The notes under the pieces were generated by a model, which ran no database searches, had not been told where the DNA came from, and saw only the letters and a list, made by a program, of their open reading frames with translations. A stretch of DNA of 64,000 nucleotides. Origin: Clostridiales bacterium UBA4039 (lineage in GTDB: Bacteria; Bacillota; Clostridia; Lachnospirales; Vallitaleaceae). Position numbers and translations under genes: made by a program. Below, piece by piece: positions 16,976 through 25,609 of the stretch. The stretch's first letter is position 1. Every line of letters starts with the position of its first letter. The DNA lies in NCBI GenBank assembly GCA_002382805.1, contig DGAD01000032.1, positions 65,354-129,353 on the forward strand, given 5' to 3'.

Positions 16976-19459
16976 TTAGATAAACAGGTTGTGATTGGAA
17001 TCTTCTGCAGCTCCAAGGTATGCAGCAACACCGCCATACTCAACGCCATCAAGAAGTTCTTCTTTGGTAATGCCCATAATATCCATAGACATTGTACATG
17101 CCACGAACTTAACACCTGCATCCATTGCGGATTGAATCAAATCTTCAACAGTATTTACATTCTTGGCTTTCATGACCCCATGCATCATCTTGGTGCCTAA
17201 ACCACCCATGTTCATTTTAGATAGCTTAAGTTTATGTACGCCACGAGGCATCATCATACCGAACATTTTTTCAATAAGCCCTTTAGATACTTTTTGTTTT
17301 TCAGGTTTGCGTAAAATATTTAGTCCCCAGAAGGTAAAAAATAATGTTACGTCTTTTCCCATTGCGGCTGCACCATTTGCAATAATCATGGATGCGATGG
17401 CTTTATCCAAATCGCCGCTAAAGACAACCATGGTACTTGCGTTTAGTGTTTTGGTCTCTTTGGCTTGAATTTGTGAAGAGCCTTTTTGGATATAGACAAC
17501 ATAGGCCTTGTCTTCTTTGACGGTTTTTATAAAACTGTTTCCGGTTTTTTTGCACCAAGCCTGAGCATCAACAGGGAATCCGGAATCTGTTGCCGATACT
17601 TTGATAATATCCCCATCATTGACCTCTTTGACTTTTTGATTTACCTTCATAATAGGCCCAGGACATTGAAGGCCACATGCATCAAGTACAATGGCTGAGG
17701 CTAAGTTACTTGAGGGGACAAAGTTAATCGCAGTTTCTGGCGTTCCATCTTCAGACAAAACATGTTTTTTGTCTTCGATAATGCAATTTGGATGGGTATA
17801 ATCTTTTTGGAAGTACTTGTACAGGTTATATCCTCCGATTAAATTTTTAGCATCTAATCCATGTTGCTTTAAGATTCTTGTAGCAATATAGCCACGAATT
17901 CCAACCGCACAATAGATAACAATGGTTTTGTCTTTTGGTAGTTCGTCAATACGATCTCGAAGGTCATTAACTGGGATATGCACTGCACCGTCAATTTTTC
18001 CAAGCTCGACTTCAATGTCTTCACGTACATCAACGATAAGAGTGGTCTCTTTATTAAAAGTATCAATATCACGCCATAAGACAACCTCTTGATCTTTTTT
18101 GAGGATATTTTCAGCAGCAAAACCAGCCATATTGACAGGATCTTTTGCAGAAGAATAGGGAGGAGCATAGGCAAGCTCCAGTCGTTGAAGGTCATATATT
18201 GTCCCATCAAAGCGTAGCGAAGTTGCAATGACATCGATGCGTTTTTCTATACCTTCAACACCAATATTTTGTGCACCAAGTACTTTACCGGAAGTGTCAA
18301 AAATCACTTTGAGTGTCATCGGAAACGCGCCAGGATAATAACCTGCATGAGATTTTGGTTGAATAATCGTAACAAAGTAATCTTTGCCATAAACTTTACC
18401 CATCTTATTCAGTGTTTTTTCATTAAGACCGGTATTAGCTACAGTAAGGTCAAATATTTTGGCGACGCTGGTGCCTTGACTACCTTCATATGTGCTTTGT
18501 CGTTTGCATATATTGTTGGCAACAATACGCCCTTGCTTATTCGCAGGACCTGCCAAAGGAACCATTGTTTTATCTTTGGTCATGTAGTCAACAACTTCAA
18601 TTACATCACCTAAAGCATAAATATTGGGATCAGAAGTTCGTAAGTATTCATCAACGACAATGCCGCCACGGGCATTCGTAGTCAAACCGGCAGATTTGGC
18701 TAATTCACCGTTGGGGGAAATACCAATACTCAAAATGACCATATCCGAAGCGAGGCTTGTTCCATCTTGAAGCTTAACATGTGTGACACCTTGTTCATAC
18801 TTGAATTCTTTGACACCATTTTTGAGATACAGATGTACGCCTTGAGTAGATAAATGGCTATGAACAATTTGAGCCATCTCATAGTCAAGAGGCGTCATAA
18901 CTTGGTCAAGCATTTCAACAAGATTGACTTCTATGCCAAGCTCGTGAAGATTTTCAACCATTTCGATGCCAATAAAGCCGCCGCCGACAACTGTCGCTGT
19001 TTTTACTTTATGTTCCGTAACAAAATGTTTAATGCGGTCAGTATCTGGAATATTCCATAGAGAAAAAATATTGCTACTCTCAATCCCTGGAATAGGGGGC
19101 TTTATAGGTGTAGAGCCTGGTGAGAGAACAAGTTCATCATAGGATTCTTCGTATTTGGTTGACGTCTTAATATCAAGAACCGTTACGGTTTTTTGGGTGG
19201 GATTGATATCAATAACTTCATTTTCAACACGTATATCAATATTAAACCTGGCTTTCATTGCTTCTGGAGTTTGAACAAGAAGAGATTCCCGCTCCTTAAT
19301 TGTGCCACCGATGTAATAGGGAAGGCCGCAATTAGCGAAGGAAATATAAGGGCTTCGTTCAAAAAGGATGATTTCAACATTTTCATCGAGTCTTCGTAAT
19401 CGAGCTGCTGTGGAAGCACCGCCAGCAACGCCACCGACAATAAGAACTTTTTTTGACAT
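16976..19459 (-). CDS. CoA-disulfide reductase/rhodanese/TusA/DsrE fusion
   Basis: Large cytoplasmic sulfur-transfer protein of 827 residues joining four modules. Residues 1-450 form a pyridine nucleotide-disulfide oxidoreductase with FAD motif GGVAGGASTAARLRR and the CoA-disulfide reductase cysteine C44 (SFANCGLPYY). A rhodanese domain (about 460-550) has active-site C517 (VIYCAVGIRG). A TusA/SirA domain (about 590-665) has C599 in the CPGP motif. A DsrE-like domain (about 680-827) has C788 (VACTMSMDIMG). All four cysteines are present, so sulfane sulfur could be passed along the chain. Related fusions occur in anaerobes and are tied to polysulfide or CoA-persulfide reduction; the exact substrate here is not known. 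Confidence 0.92.
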   Translation of the reverse strand: MSKKVLIVGGVAGGASTAARLRRLDENVEIILFERSPYISFANCGLPYYIGGTIKERESLLVQTPEAMKARFNIDIRVENEVIDINPTQKTVTVLDIKTSTKYEESYDELVLSPGSTPIKPPIPGIESSNIFSLWNIPDTDRIKHFVTEHKVKTATVVGGGFIGIEMVENLHELGIEVNLVEMLDQVMTPLDYEMAQIVHSHLSTQGVHLYLKNGVKEFKYEQGVTHVKLQDGTSLASDMVILSIGISPNGELAKSAGLTTNARGGIVVDEYLRTSDPNIYALGDVIEVVDYMTKDKTMVPLAGPANKQGRIVANNICKRQSTYEGSQGTSVAKIFDLTVANTGLNEKTLNKMGKVYGKDYFVTIIQPKSHAGYYPGAFPMTLKVIFDTSGKVLGAQNIGVEGIEKRIDVIATSLRFDGTIYDLQRLELAYAPPYSSAKDPVNMAGFAAENILKKDQEVVLWRDIDTFNKETTLIVDVREDIEVELGKIDGAVHIPVNDLRDRIDELPKDKTIVIYCAVGIRGYIATRILKQHGLDAKNLIGGYNLYKYFQKDYTHPNCIIEDKKHVLSEDGTPETAINFVPSSNLASAIVLDACGLQCPGPIMKVNQKVKEVNDGDIIKVSATDSGFPVDAQAWCKKTGNSFIKTVKEDKAYVVYIQKGSSQIQAKETKTLNASTMVVFSGDLDKAIASMIIANGAAAMGKDVTLFFTFWGLNILRKPEKQKVSKGLIEKMFGMMMPRGVHKLKLSKMNMGGLGTKMMHGVMKAKNVNTVEDLIQSAMDAGVKFVACTMSMDIMGITKEELLDGVEYGGVAAYLGAAEDSNHNLFI

Positions 19460-19545
19460 AACATACCTCTTTTCTTAGATTGACAAATTCTTAACCTTGT
19501 AGTGCATTAATCTACTTAACGATATATTCAAATAAACATATATAA

Positions 19546-19574
19546 ATAATACATTGTTTTTACATACATGTCAA
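19546..19574 (-). promoter_or_regulatory. Promoter of the sulfur-transfer fusion gene
   Basis: On the minus strand TTGACA (19574-19569), a 17-base spacer and TATTAT (19551-19546). It leaves a leader of about 80 bases in which I see no clear structure. Confidence 0.75.
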
Positions 19575-19671
19575 CAAAAAAATCAATTTTAATATAAGAA
19601 TTAGTGCATAAGTACTTAAAATATGATAAAATAGTAGGGTACTTATTCGTGGGGATTAATAAGGATGGGAG

Positions 19672-19992
19672 ATGCAAATGAACGACGTGATTAATGCAGT
19701 ATGCAATGATCTAGTGAAAAATTCGCATGTAATTGGCATTTTACATAATTGCAAGACTATAGAAACAATTCAATGTCAAGAAAAAACAGTGAATTTATGT
19801 GTCATTAGTAAAGAGACGGGAAATATATCGACAATATCACAAATTGGAGACTTTGTTGTTCATATTCGTTGGAGAACAGATTATGAATTTAGTGAATGGG
19901 TAAAGACAGATGACATGACACATGCTTTTTGCCGAATATTATATGATCGGACAGGGATATTGACAGATTTGTTAGAAGATAAAAAAGGTTGA
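19672..19992 (+). CDS. Small protein resembling a degenerate nucleotidyltransferase N-terminus
   Basis: A 106-residue protein with a plausible ribosome site (AAGGATGGGAG) before ATG 19672 or the in-frame ATG 19678. The pattern HVIGILHNC, a later VNLCVIS and a final ILYDRTGILTDLL resembles the first third of minimal or KNTase-type nucleotidyltransferases. However, the catalytic GS and DxD residues are not there: HNCKT replaces the GS region and TVNL replaces SDxDL. It may be a remnant or a non-catalytic derivative. It lies between a divergent promoter and a shared terminator, with no operon partner. Function unknown. Confidence 0.6.
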   Translation: MQMNDVINAVCNDLVKNSHVIGILHNCKTIETIQCQEKTVNLCVISKETGNISTISQIGDFVVHIRWRTDYEFSEWVKTDDMTHAFCRILYDRTGILTDLLEDKKG

Positions 19993-20010
19993 GTTTATAC
20001 TCAACCTTTT
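19983..20010. terminator. Bidirectional terminator
   Basis: AAAAGGTTGAG / CTCAACCTTTT with a six-base loop, located between convergent genes and containing the stop codon of the small gene before it. Confidence 0.8.
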
Positions 20011-20018
20011 ACGATGTT

Positions 20019-20495
20019 CTAAGCTTTAAAGATGTCGATAAATTTATCGACTTCAGTGGCAAGGATGTCTTCATGTATGGGTTTATGGCGAAATGCAACA
20101 TGGGTAATCATTTTTTCGATTGGGTTTAGCAGATTCTTGGGCATCTTCCCACCGAAAAATCCGTCGGCGCTTGAGTGCGACAACAATTCATTTCCATAAG
20201 CTACATTAAATTGTTCTGCGGCAAGTTCTTCGTCCATAAGGCAAACAAGAAAAAGACCTATTTTTTTGGTTAAAAGTGTTGAAGTGTTCTCTTCGATGAG
20301 TGCCGTCATTTTTGGATTAATAGATCCAAGATATATCGGAGCACCAATAATAACAGCTTCATAGCTTTTTAAATCCGGAATGATATCTTTTAAAATATTA
20401 CATCGATCTGCTTGAAGTTGTGAAGCGATCTTCTTTGCGATTGTTTCAGTGCTACCATGTCGTGTAGTATAAAGCACAATGGTTTTCATATTCAT
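20019..20495 (-). CDS. Flavodoxin domain protein (HemG-like)
   Basis: Cytoplasmic flavodoxin-fold protein of 158 residues. The N-terminal phosphate-binding loop for FMN is TTRHGSTETIAKKI and a second loop is IIGAPIYLGSI. The pattern resembles the menaquinone-dependent protoporphyrinogen oxidase HemG and the many clostridial flavodoxin-domain proteins annotated near it. No heme genes are in the window, so HemG activity is not supported; an electron-carrier or reductase role is safer. AGGTAGGTGA precedes the start on the minus strand. It is followed downstream by the shared terminator at 19983-20010. Confidence 0.82.
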   Translation of the reverse strand: MNMKTIVLYTTRHGSTETIAKKIASQLQADRCNILKDIIPDLKSYEAVIIGAPIYLGSINPKMTALIEENTSTLLTKKIGLFLVCLMDEELAAEQFNVAYGNELLSHSSADGFFGGKMPKNLLNPIEKMITHVAFRHKPIHEDILATEVDKFIDIFKA

Positions 20496-20542
20496 TCACC
20501 TACCTAATCACATTCTAAACAGGAACAGCCGTTACGTCAAGT

Positions 20543-20575
20543 AAAAAAAGCAAATGCATTTATGCATTTGCTTTT
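20543..20575 (-). terminator. Terminator after the rubredoxin-like gene
   Basis: AGCAAATGCAT / ATGCATTTGCT stem with A-run on the plus strand at 20543-20549, giving a U-run on the minus-strand transcript. Confidence 0.85.
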
Positions 20576-20597
20576 TAATAAGTACGTTAATCGAATT

Positions 20598-20930
20598 TTA
20601 CCACTTGCTTTTGCTAGCATGAATAGCGATTTCAGCTTTTGAACGTTGCTTGATAACCCAAGCTTCATCAATGGCTTTTTTAAAATCACTAACACAGCCT
20701 GGATCCAAATCAAGTTCAACACCTTCATGAGCTAAATCAATGATTGCTGCAGATAAATTAATAATCTCTGTATGTATATCATTTGTACGATCTGCGTCGT
20801 ATATTTTTTTTGCAGCTTCCTCATCTAATGCTACGAACTTTTCTTGTGGTGCACCACATTTTGGACATTCTACCGGAGCCGTTTCACCTTCGTTAATAAA
20901 ACCACATTGTGTACATTTCCATAAACTCAT
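20598..20930 (-). CDS. Rubredoxin-like domain protein
   Basis: A 110-residue protein. The N-terminal 35 residues form a rubredoxin-like iron-binding unit with CTQCG and CPKCG, preceded by the KWxCxxCG layout seen in rubrerythrin tails. The C-terminal two thirds is helical (DRTNDIHTEIINLSAAIIDLAHEG) and lacks the diiron ligands ExxH of rubrerythrin. It is therefore a rubredoxin-type electron carrier or sensor with an extra helical domain, not a full rubrerythrin. TAGGAGG precedes the start. It sits next to the flavodoxin gene on the same strand, but a terminator separates them. Confidence 0.85.
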   Translation of the reverse strand: MSLWKCTQCGFINEGETAPVECPKCGAPQEKFVALDEEAAKKIYDADRTNDIHTEIINLSAAIIDLAHEGVELDLDPGCVSDFKKAIDEAWVIKQRSKAEIAIHASKSKW

Positions 20931-21006
20931 TGCGTTACCTCCTATTTAATAACTATTATTATTTAATAATCAAGTAAATTATATCATACAGAAATTGTAG
21001 TGTCAA

Positions 21007-21026
21007 ATCAAAAAATTTGATATAAT
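21007..21026 (+). promoter_or_regulatory. dinB -10 element overlapped by a palindrome
   Basis: TATAAT at 21021-21026 is a good -10, with no good -35. ATCAAA-AAA-TTTGAT (21007-21021) is a perfect dyad touching it and could be an operator. It does not match the LexA box GAACnnnnGTTC. Confidence 0.45.
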
Positions 21027-21056
21027 AGATAGTATTACACGTAGGAGGACAATATT

Positions 21057-22247
21057 GTGCAAGAACGTTTAATCCTTCATATTGATATGAATTCTTTTTT
21101 TGCATCATGTGAACAGGTCGTTCATCCTGAGCTAAAAGGACAACCTATAATTGTAGTAGGAGACCCCGATAGACGTAGTGGTATCGTGTTAGCGGCAAGT
21201 TATGAAGCAAAGGCATATGGAATAAAAACAACAATGCCGATTTATCAGGCTAAACAATGTCTGCCAACAGTTATTGCCGTTCGCTCAACATATGGGTTAT
21301 ATGCTTCAATGAGTCAGCAGGTGATGGACATTTTTGATCAGTACACGCCTCTAAAAGAGCAGCTGTCGATTGATGAAGCTTTTTTAGATATGACAGGTTC
21401 AGAACACCTTTTTGGAAAACCAGAAGAGATTGCTTTAAAGATACAGCAACACATTAGCACAGAGCTTGACTTAGGGTGCTCAGTAGGAATTTCCACAAAT
21501 AAGCTTTTGGCTAAAATGGCTTCTGATATGAAAAAACCCATGGGCATTACAACGTTATATCCCTATGAAATACAAGAAAAAATGTGGCCGATGCCTGTAG
21601 GCAAGCTCTATGGGATCGGAAAGAAGACCGAGGTAAAATTGCATCAATTGGGCATTAAGACGATTGGAGAATTGGCACAGGCAACCTTAGTGATGCTCCA
21701 AGATAATTTTGGGGAGCGTCATGCAGTGTCTATGCAAGGCTCTGCTAACGGACGCGCTAGCGCCATATTAGACCCGGACAATACATCCAATGTTCAAAGT
21801 GTTGGCAATGAACTTACCTATAGTCATGATTTGACTGAAGAAGAAGAGGTCAAACAAGAACTTTTGGTTCTGGCAGATACTGTCGGCTATCGGCTTCGTA
21901 AAAAAATGCTGAAAGGTCGAACAATTCAATTAAAGATTAAGTACAATGATTTTAAAGTCATTACACGAAGTATGAGTATTGATCAAGTGACAGATATAAC
22001 TAATCAAATTTTTGGGGTGGCATTTGACCTATATTTAAAGAATAAATCCAAGAAACCCATCCGTTTATTGGGGATTTCTGTTTCAAACTTTAAAGCGGAG
22101 GAGGATAGACAATTATCCCTGTTTGAGTCTGTTGAACAAACCTCTGACAAAGTAGACCAAATGGTGGACCGAGTGCGTAATCAATTTGGGTATGATAAGA
22201 TTTATCGTGGTTCCATACTGAACCGCAAACATGGAAAGATAAAATAA
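21057..22247 (+). CDS. dinB: DNA polymerase IV (Y family)
   Basis: Error-prone translesion polymerase of 396 residues. The palm domain has HIDMNSFFASCEQ with the first metal aspartate, the central SIDEAFLDMT with D and E, and GCSVGISTNKLLAKMASDMKKP, followed by the helix-hairpin-helix thumb (MPVGKLYGIGKKT) and little-finger domain. The C-terminus LSLFE resembles a beta-clamp binding motif (QLSLF at about residue 360). The start codon is GTG at 21057 behind GTAGGAGGACAATATT. Monocistronic; its stop lies in the hairpin shared with the convergent gene. Confidence 0.95.
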   Translation: MQERLILHIDMNSFFASCEQVVHPELKGQPIIVVGDPDRRSGIVLAASYEAKAYGIKTTMPIYQAKQCLPTVIAVRSTYGLYASMSQQVMDIFDQYTPLKEQLSIDEAFLDMTGSEHLFGKPEEIALKIQQHISTELDLGCSVGISTNKLLAKMASDMKKPMGITTLYPYEIQEKMWPMPVGKLYGIGKKTEVKLHQLGIKTIGELAQATLVMLQDNFGERHAVSMQGSANGRASAILDPDNTSNVQSVGNELTYSHDLTEEEEVKQELLVLADTVGYRLRKKMLKGRTIQLKIKYNDFKVITRSMSIDQVTDITNQIFGVAFDLYLKNKSKKPIRLLGISVSNFKAEEDRQLSLFESVEQTSDKVDQMVDRVRNQFGYDKIYRGSILNRKHGKIK

Positions 22248-22276
22248 GATTATGTAATTTTATTACATAATCTTAT
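22244..22276. terminator. Bidirectional hairpin between dinB and the convergent gene
   Basis: ATAAGATTATGTAAT / ATTACATAATCTTAT, a perfect 15-base stem with a three-base loop. Both stop codons (22245-22247 and 22263-22265) lie inside it. Confidence 0.8.
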
Positions 22277-23276
22277 TGATGTCTTTAATAATAATAGAGA
22301 TTTTTCCGTTAGGTTCAGTGACAAATTCCATCTTTTGAGGGTTATTGTAAAAGTCCATGGGTATCTTTATTTCAATACCTTCATCTGTTTTTATACGCTG
22401 TTTTTCAAAGGTTCGGTTGATTGTTTTTTCGGTAATGGCAATCTTAGGTTCGTCAATACCTTTTTTTTCAAGAGTACTAAAGAAGATTTCTTTTGCCTCA
22501 TCTTGTGCCGGAAAAGCTTCCTTGGCAAAACTTTCCAAGTCAAGTTCGCCTTCTTCATTTAAGTTTGAGTAAAGTTTTTCTGTGATTTCTGCTTTTTTTT
22601 CAATATCCGTATCAAAATATTTTTTGGCTACTTTATTGGTTGCTGTTTTAACTGCTTGCATTTGCTCTTTAGAGGAAAGCTTGGTATGACACTTAAAAAA
22701 CAATGTTGATAGATAATGTTTTTTTTCTCCATCGATATCGACAAGTTTGTCTAAAAGTTGAACATCAAAGGTTTCAAGGTCAATCACTGCAGCTTCGGTA
22801 ATTTTTTGACCATAATTCGGTAGTGTGGTTCGATGCTGGATGATGGTGTTTATATTGACATCGCTTTCATAGTCCGTAAAGTGAATAAATGTGTTTTGAT
22901 AATTGAGTTTTAATAAAGCAAGATAGTCGTGCATATTATATCGGTACTGAATAATAGCAAGGTCTGCGCTAGGGATATTGATATGTGCGCTCATAATGGA
23001 AAAAAGCTGACCGGCAGTTTGCTTGGAAAAGGTAACAAAATCAATTATTTCATCCCGATATTCTTTCAAATAATTTAAAAAGAGATTGTATTCTTCGTCA
23101 AATACACAGTTTCGTAAAGCGTCATCATTGGTAGTTTTGCAGATATGGTGTGCAAAAAAATCATTGATATCAATGGAGGTTGGCATTTCATCCATAGACA
23201 TTACTGGCATGGTAATGGATGTGTCCAGTATATGAATAATTATTTTTTTGATTTGTATTTCTTCAGGTTTTATCAT
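22263..23276 (-). CDS. Nucleoid-associated protein, NdpA/YejK-like
   Basis: Cytoplasmic protein of 337 residues. The opening IKKIIIHILDT and the overall order, with a middle segment ADLAIIQYRYNMHDYLALLKLNY and a C-terminal acidic helical region, resemble the NA37/YejK nucleoid-associated family, which in Clostridia occurs as stand-alone genes of about this length. Similarity is judged from memory of the family and is moderate. AGAAGG lies upstream of ATG 23276 on the minus strand. It converges on dinB. Confidence 0.7.
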   Translation of the reverse strand: MIKPEEIQIKKIIIHILDTSITMPVMSMDEMPTSIDINDFFAHHICKTTNDDALRNCVFDEEYNLFLNYLKEYRDEIIDFVTFSKQTAGQLFSIMSAHINIPSADLAIIQYRYNMHDYLALLKLNYQNTFIHFTDYESDVNINTIIQHRTTLPNYGQKITEAAVIDLETFDVQLLDKLVDIDGEKKHYLSTLFFKCHTKLSSKEQMQAVKTATNKVAKKYFDTDIEKKAEITEKLYSNLNEEGELDLESFAKEAFPAQDEAKEIFFSTLEKKGIDEPKIAITEKTINRTFEKQRIKTDEGIEIKIPMDFYNNPQKMEFVTEPNGKISIIIKDINKIM

Positions 23277-23344
23277 GGTGAACCTTCTTTCTAAAATGGT
23301 TTAAACGAGAATATTATAACATAGAACGGACTGAGTATAAAAGG

Positions 23345-23372
23345 TTTACTTTTTTATGATTAATGGTATAAT
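23345..23372 (+). promoter_or_regulatory. Promoter of the small membrane-protein operon
   Basis: TTTACT 23345-23350, 16-base spacer, TATAAT 23367-23372. Confidence 0.6.
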
Positions 23373-23406
23373 TAACTAAATGATTTTATTTGTTAGGAGT
23401 GAAAAA

Positions 23407-23568
23407 ATGATTGAATATAGTGACAAAATATATAAAAGAATAACACAAGCTGGAGTAACAGGTATTGTACTTGGAATTATTACTATTGTTGGTGCGGTAG
23501 CCATTGGAACGATGTCGATTATTTTTGGGAGTAAACTATTAAGTTTAAGAAAGCACTTAATTGATTAA
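23407..23568 (+). CDS. Small single-span membrane protein
   Basis: A 53-residue protein with one long hydrophobic, glycine-rich segment (about residues 16-42, GIVLGIITIVGAVAIGTMSI) and a basic end. ATG 23407 is selected because TAGGAGTGAAAAA precedes it; the upstream ATG 23380 has no ribosome site. It is the first gene of a run of membrane proteins that leads into a MocR-type regulator. I do not recognise a named family; the pattern is like the DUF4190-type membrane hairpins. Confidence 0.65.
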   Translation: MIEYSDKIYKRITQAGVTGIVLGIITIVGAVAIGTMSIIFGSKLLSLRKHLID

Positions 23569-23583
23569 GGTTTGGGAGATGCC

Positions 23584-23820
23584 ATGCGAATAGATAATGA
23601 TTTGAGTAATTATAGCATTGCTTCTGTGATTATAGGATCAATAAGTCTTGTATTATGGATTATACCGCTTTTAGCAATTTTTGTTTCATTTGTGGGAGGA
23701 TATACCGGAGTAAAAGGGTATCACTCTGAAAAGAGACGATTATCAAAAGCTGGTATTTTTTTTAGCGTATTGGGGTTTGGACTCAGTGTGCTTCGAAGTG
23801 GTTATGTTTACTTTATGTAA
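23584..23820 (+). CDS. Small membrane protein, DUF4190-like
   Basis: A 78-residue protein with two membrane segments (about 14-42 and 55-75) joined by a basic loop HSEKRRLSKAG. The motif SIASVIIGSISLVL followed by GYTGVKGY and a second span resembles DUF4190 proteins. ATG 23584 is preferred over TTG 23572 because GGGAG is five bases upstream of the ATG. It starts 15 bases after the previous small gene. Function unknown. Confidence 0.7.
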   Translation: MRIDNDLSNYSIASVIIGSISLVLWIIPLLAIFVSFVGGYTGVKGYHSEKRRLSKAGIFFSVLGFGLSVLRSGYVYFM

Positions 23821-23838
23821 GTGTGAATTGGAGACCGT

Positions 23839-24168
23839 ATGAAAACGAACAAAGCAGTTTTAAAACTAAATGCTAAACCGCATAATCGATTTGGGGTGGC
23901 ATCCTTGATACTTGCAATTATCGCTTATGCGTTGTCGGCTATAAGTATATATATTATTGCGTTTTATACACGTGATGAACAAAATATTATACGTGCAGGG
24001 ACACTAGAGATGATTGGGGCATTAGTGACACTTGCAGGAATTGGTGTGGGTGTTATTGGGGAAGAACCGGATGATACAGAAAAAATCTTTGCCCATATTG
24101 CATTGATTTTACATGGCTTAGGGCTTATATATCATGGGATTGTCTTTTATCAAGGATTTTTTGTTTAA
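23839..24168 (+). CDS. Membrane protein, possibly DUF6142
   Basis: A 109-residue protein with three hydrophobic segments (about 20-42, 57-74, 84-107). The start NRFGVASLILAIIAYALS resembles the DUF6142/DUF4190 group of clostridial membrane proteins. GGAG is five bases before ATG 23839. It is followed 25 bases later by the MocR-type regulator gene, so the four are probably one operon. Function unknown. Confidence 0.7.
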   Translation: MKTNKAVLKLNAKPHNRFGVASLILAIIAYALSAISIYIIAFYTRDEQNIIRAGTLEMIGALVTLAGIGVGVIGEEPDDTEKIFAHIALILHGLGLIYHGIVFYQGFFV

Positions 24169-24193
24169 GTTGTGAGGATAAAGAAGGGGAGCA

Positions 24194-25609
24194 ATGGAAA
24201 AAGTCTTTTTTGTTGAAAAAAATACACAAGATCCATTATACATACAATTATATAATAGCATCATCAAAGAAATAAAAAGCGGCCATTTATCCGGGGATGA
24301 AAAAATGCCGTCTATTCGTCAATTGTCCAATAATATGGGGATTTCTCGAACAACAATTGAAAATACATATGCGCAGCTGGTATCAGAAGGATATCTCTAT
24401 TCGTTACCGCAAAAAGGATATTATGTAACTTCAATGAAGCTCTCTGCCTTTTCTGATCAGATCGACAGTGACGACGATGCAGAAATCCAAAAATATTTAG
24501 AGGAAAATGAAGCGCAATACGATTTCACAGGAGAATATGTAGAATACGATAATTTTGACATGACACTATGGAAAAAAAATATTAATCGTGCACTCAATGA
24601 TGATGCACTTGAACTCTATCATATGGGACAACCATTTGGCGAACTGCTTCTAAAAAAACAAATATGTGAGTATTTTCAACGTGTACGTGGCATCAAGGCG
24701 CGTGACAGTCAAATCATTATTGGCTCTGGTATGCAAGGATTGTTAGGACCGTTATCACGGTTGTTTTATAATAGAGGATATCAGACGTTGACTATAGAAA
24801 ACCCGGGATTTAATATTGCAAAAGACGTCTTTACCCAGGCCAATTATTCAATTGTTCCCATTGGACTAAAAAATAATGTCTTAGATATTAGCCAACTAAA
24901 AAAACAAAAAAATCAAGTTTGCTTCACATCACCAAGTTATCAGTTTCCTTATGGAAGTATTATGCCCATGAATACGCGATTTGAGTTGCTTGAATGGGCG
25001 AATGACTCCGATAGCTATATTATTGAAGATGACTATAATAATGAGCTTCGATACATAGGTAAGCCTATTCGATCGCTTCAGGGGATGGATCGACATGAGC
25101 GAGTGATTTATATGGGGTCATTTTCAACACTTTTACTGCCAAGCATTCGCATTAGTTTTATGGTGTTGCCAAAACCCTTACTGACAGCGTATATCAAAGA
25201 AAACTATCGAGGGACACAAAGTGCATCCAAACTGGAACAATTGGCCTTGGCTAATATGTTGAAAAATGATGACTTTGGACGGCATATTCGTCGATTGCGC
25301 AAAAATTATCGAAACAAATATTTTTTGCTAAAAAAGCTCTTACATAAACATTTAGAAGAATATGCATCCATTGAGATAGATCCGGCAGGCGTAACCTGTG
25401 TGTTAAACGTAAAACAGCCTTTTAACAAACAGTTGTTTTACTCGCTACAAAGAAAATACCATGTTCGTTGTTGCCTGCTTTCAGAATTTATGATAGGTCA
25501 AGAGCAAACCTATGAACAATTTATTGTACTAAACTACCGAGGAATAGAAACATCAAAAGTCGAAGAAGGAATTATTCGCATTAAGGAGGTCATATGCCGG
25601 CTACATTAG
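24194..25609 (+). CDS. MocR/PdxR-type regulator lacking the PLP lysine
   Basis: A 471-residue fusion of a GntR winged helix-turn-helix (residues 10-78, MPSIRQLSNNMGISRTTIE) to a class I aminotransferase-like domain (about 115-465). MocR proteins normally bind PLP through a lysine in a GxFSKTL motif. Here the same place reads GSFSTLLLPSIR with T312, so the Schiff-base lysine is absent. The aspartate and tyrosine that contact the PLP ring are kept (EDDYNNELRY, D279-Y281), and the SPSYQFPYG loop is close to the usual TPSHQFPTG. PLP could bind without a covalent link, or another ligand may be sensed. AAGGGGAG precedes the start; it overlaps the next gene by 16 bases. Confidence 0.9.
   Translation: MEKVFFVEKNTQDPLYIQLYNSIIKEIKSGHLSGDEKMPSIRQLSNNMGISRTTIENTYAQLVSEGYLYSLPQKGYYVTSMKLSAFSDQIDSDDDAEIQKYLEENEAQYDFTGEYVEYDNFDMTLWKKNINRALNDDALELYHMGQPFGELLLKKQICEYFQRVRGIKARDSQIIIGSGMQGLLGPLSRLFYNRGYQTLTIENPGFNIAKDVFTQANYSIVPIGLKNNVLDISQLKKQKNQVCFTSPSYQFPYGSIMPMNTRFELLEWANDSDSYIIEDDYNNELRYIGKPIRSLQGMDRHERVIYMGSFSTLLLPSIRISFMVLPKPLLTAYIKENYRGTQSASKLEQLALANMLKNDDFGRHIRRLRKNYRNKYFLLKKLLHKHLEEYASIEIDPAGVTCVLNVKQPFNKQLFYSLQRKYHVRCCLLSEFMIGQEQTYEQFIVLNYRGIETSKVEEGIIRIKEVICRLH

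Noticed and set aside
20598..20930. Full rubrerythrin
   Set aside because: The rubredoxin-like CxxC pairs are present but the ExxH diiron ligands of the ferritin-like domain are missing.
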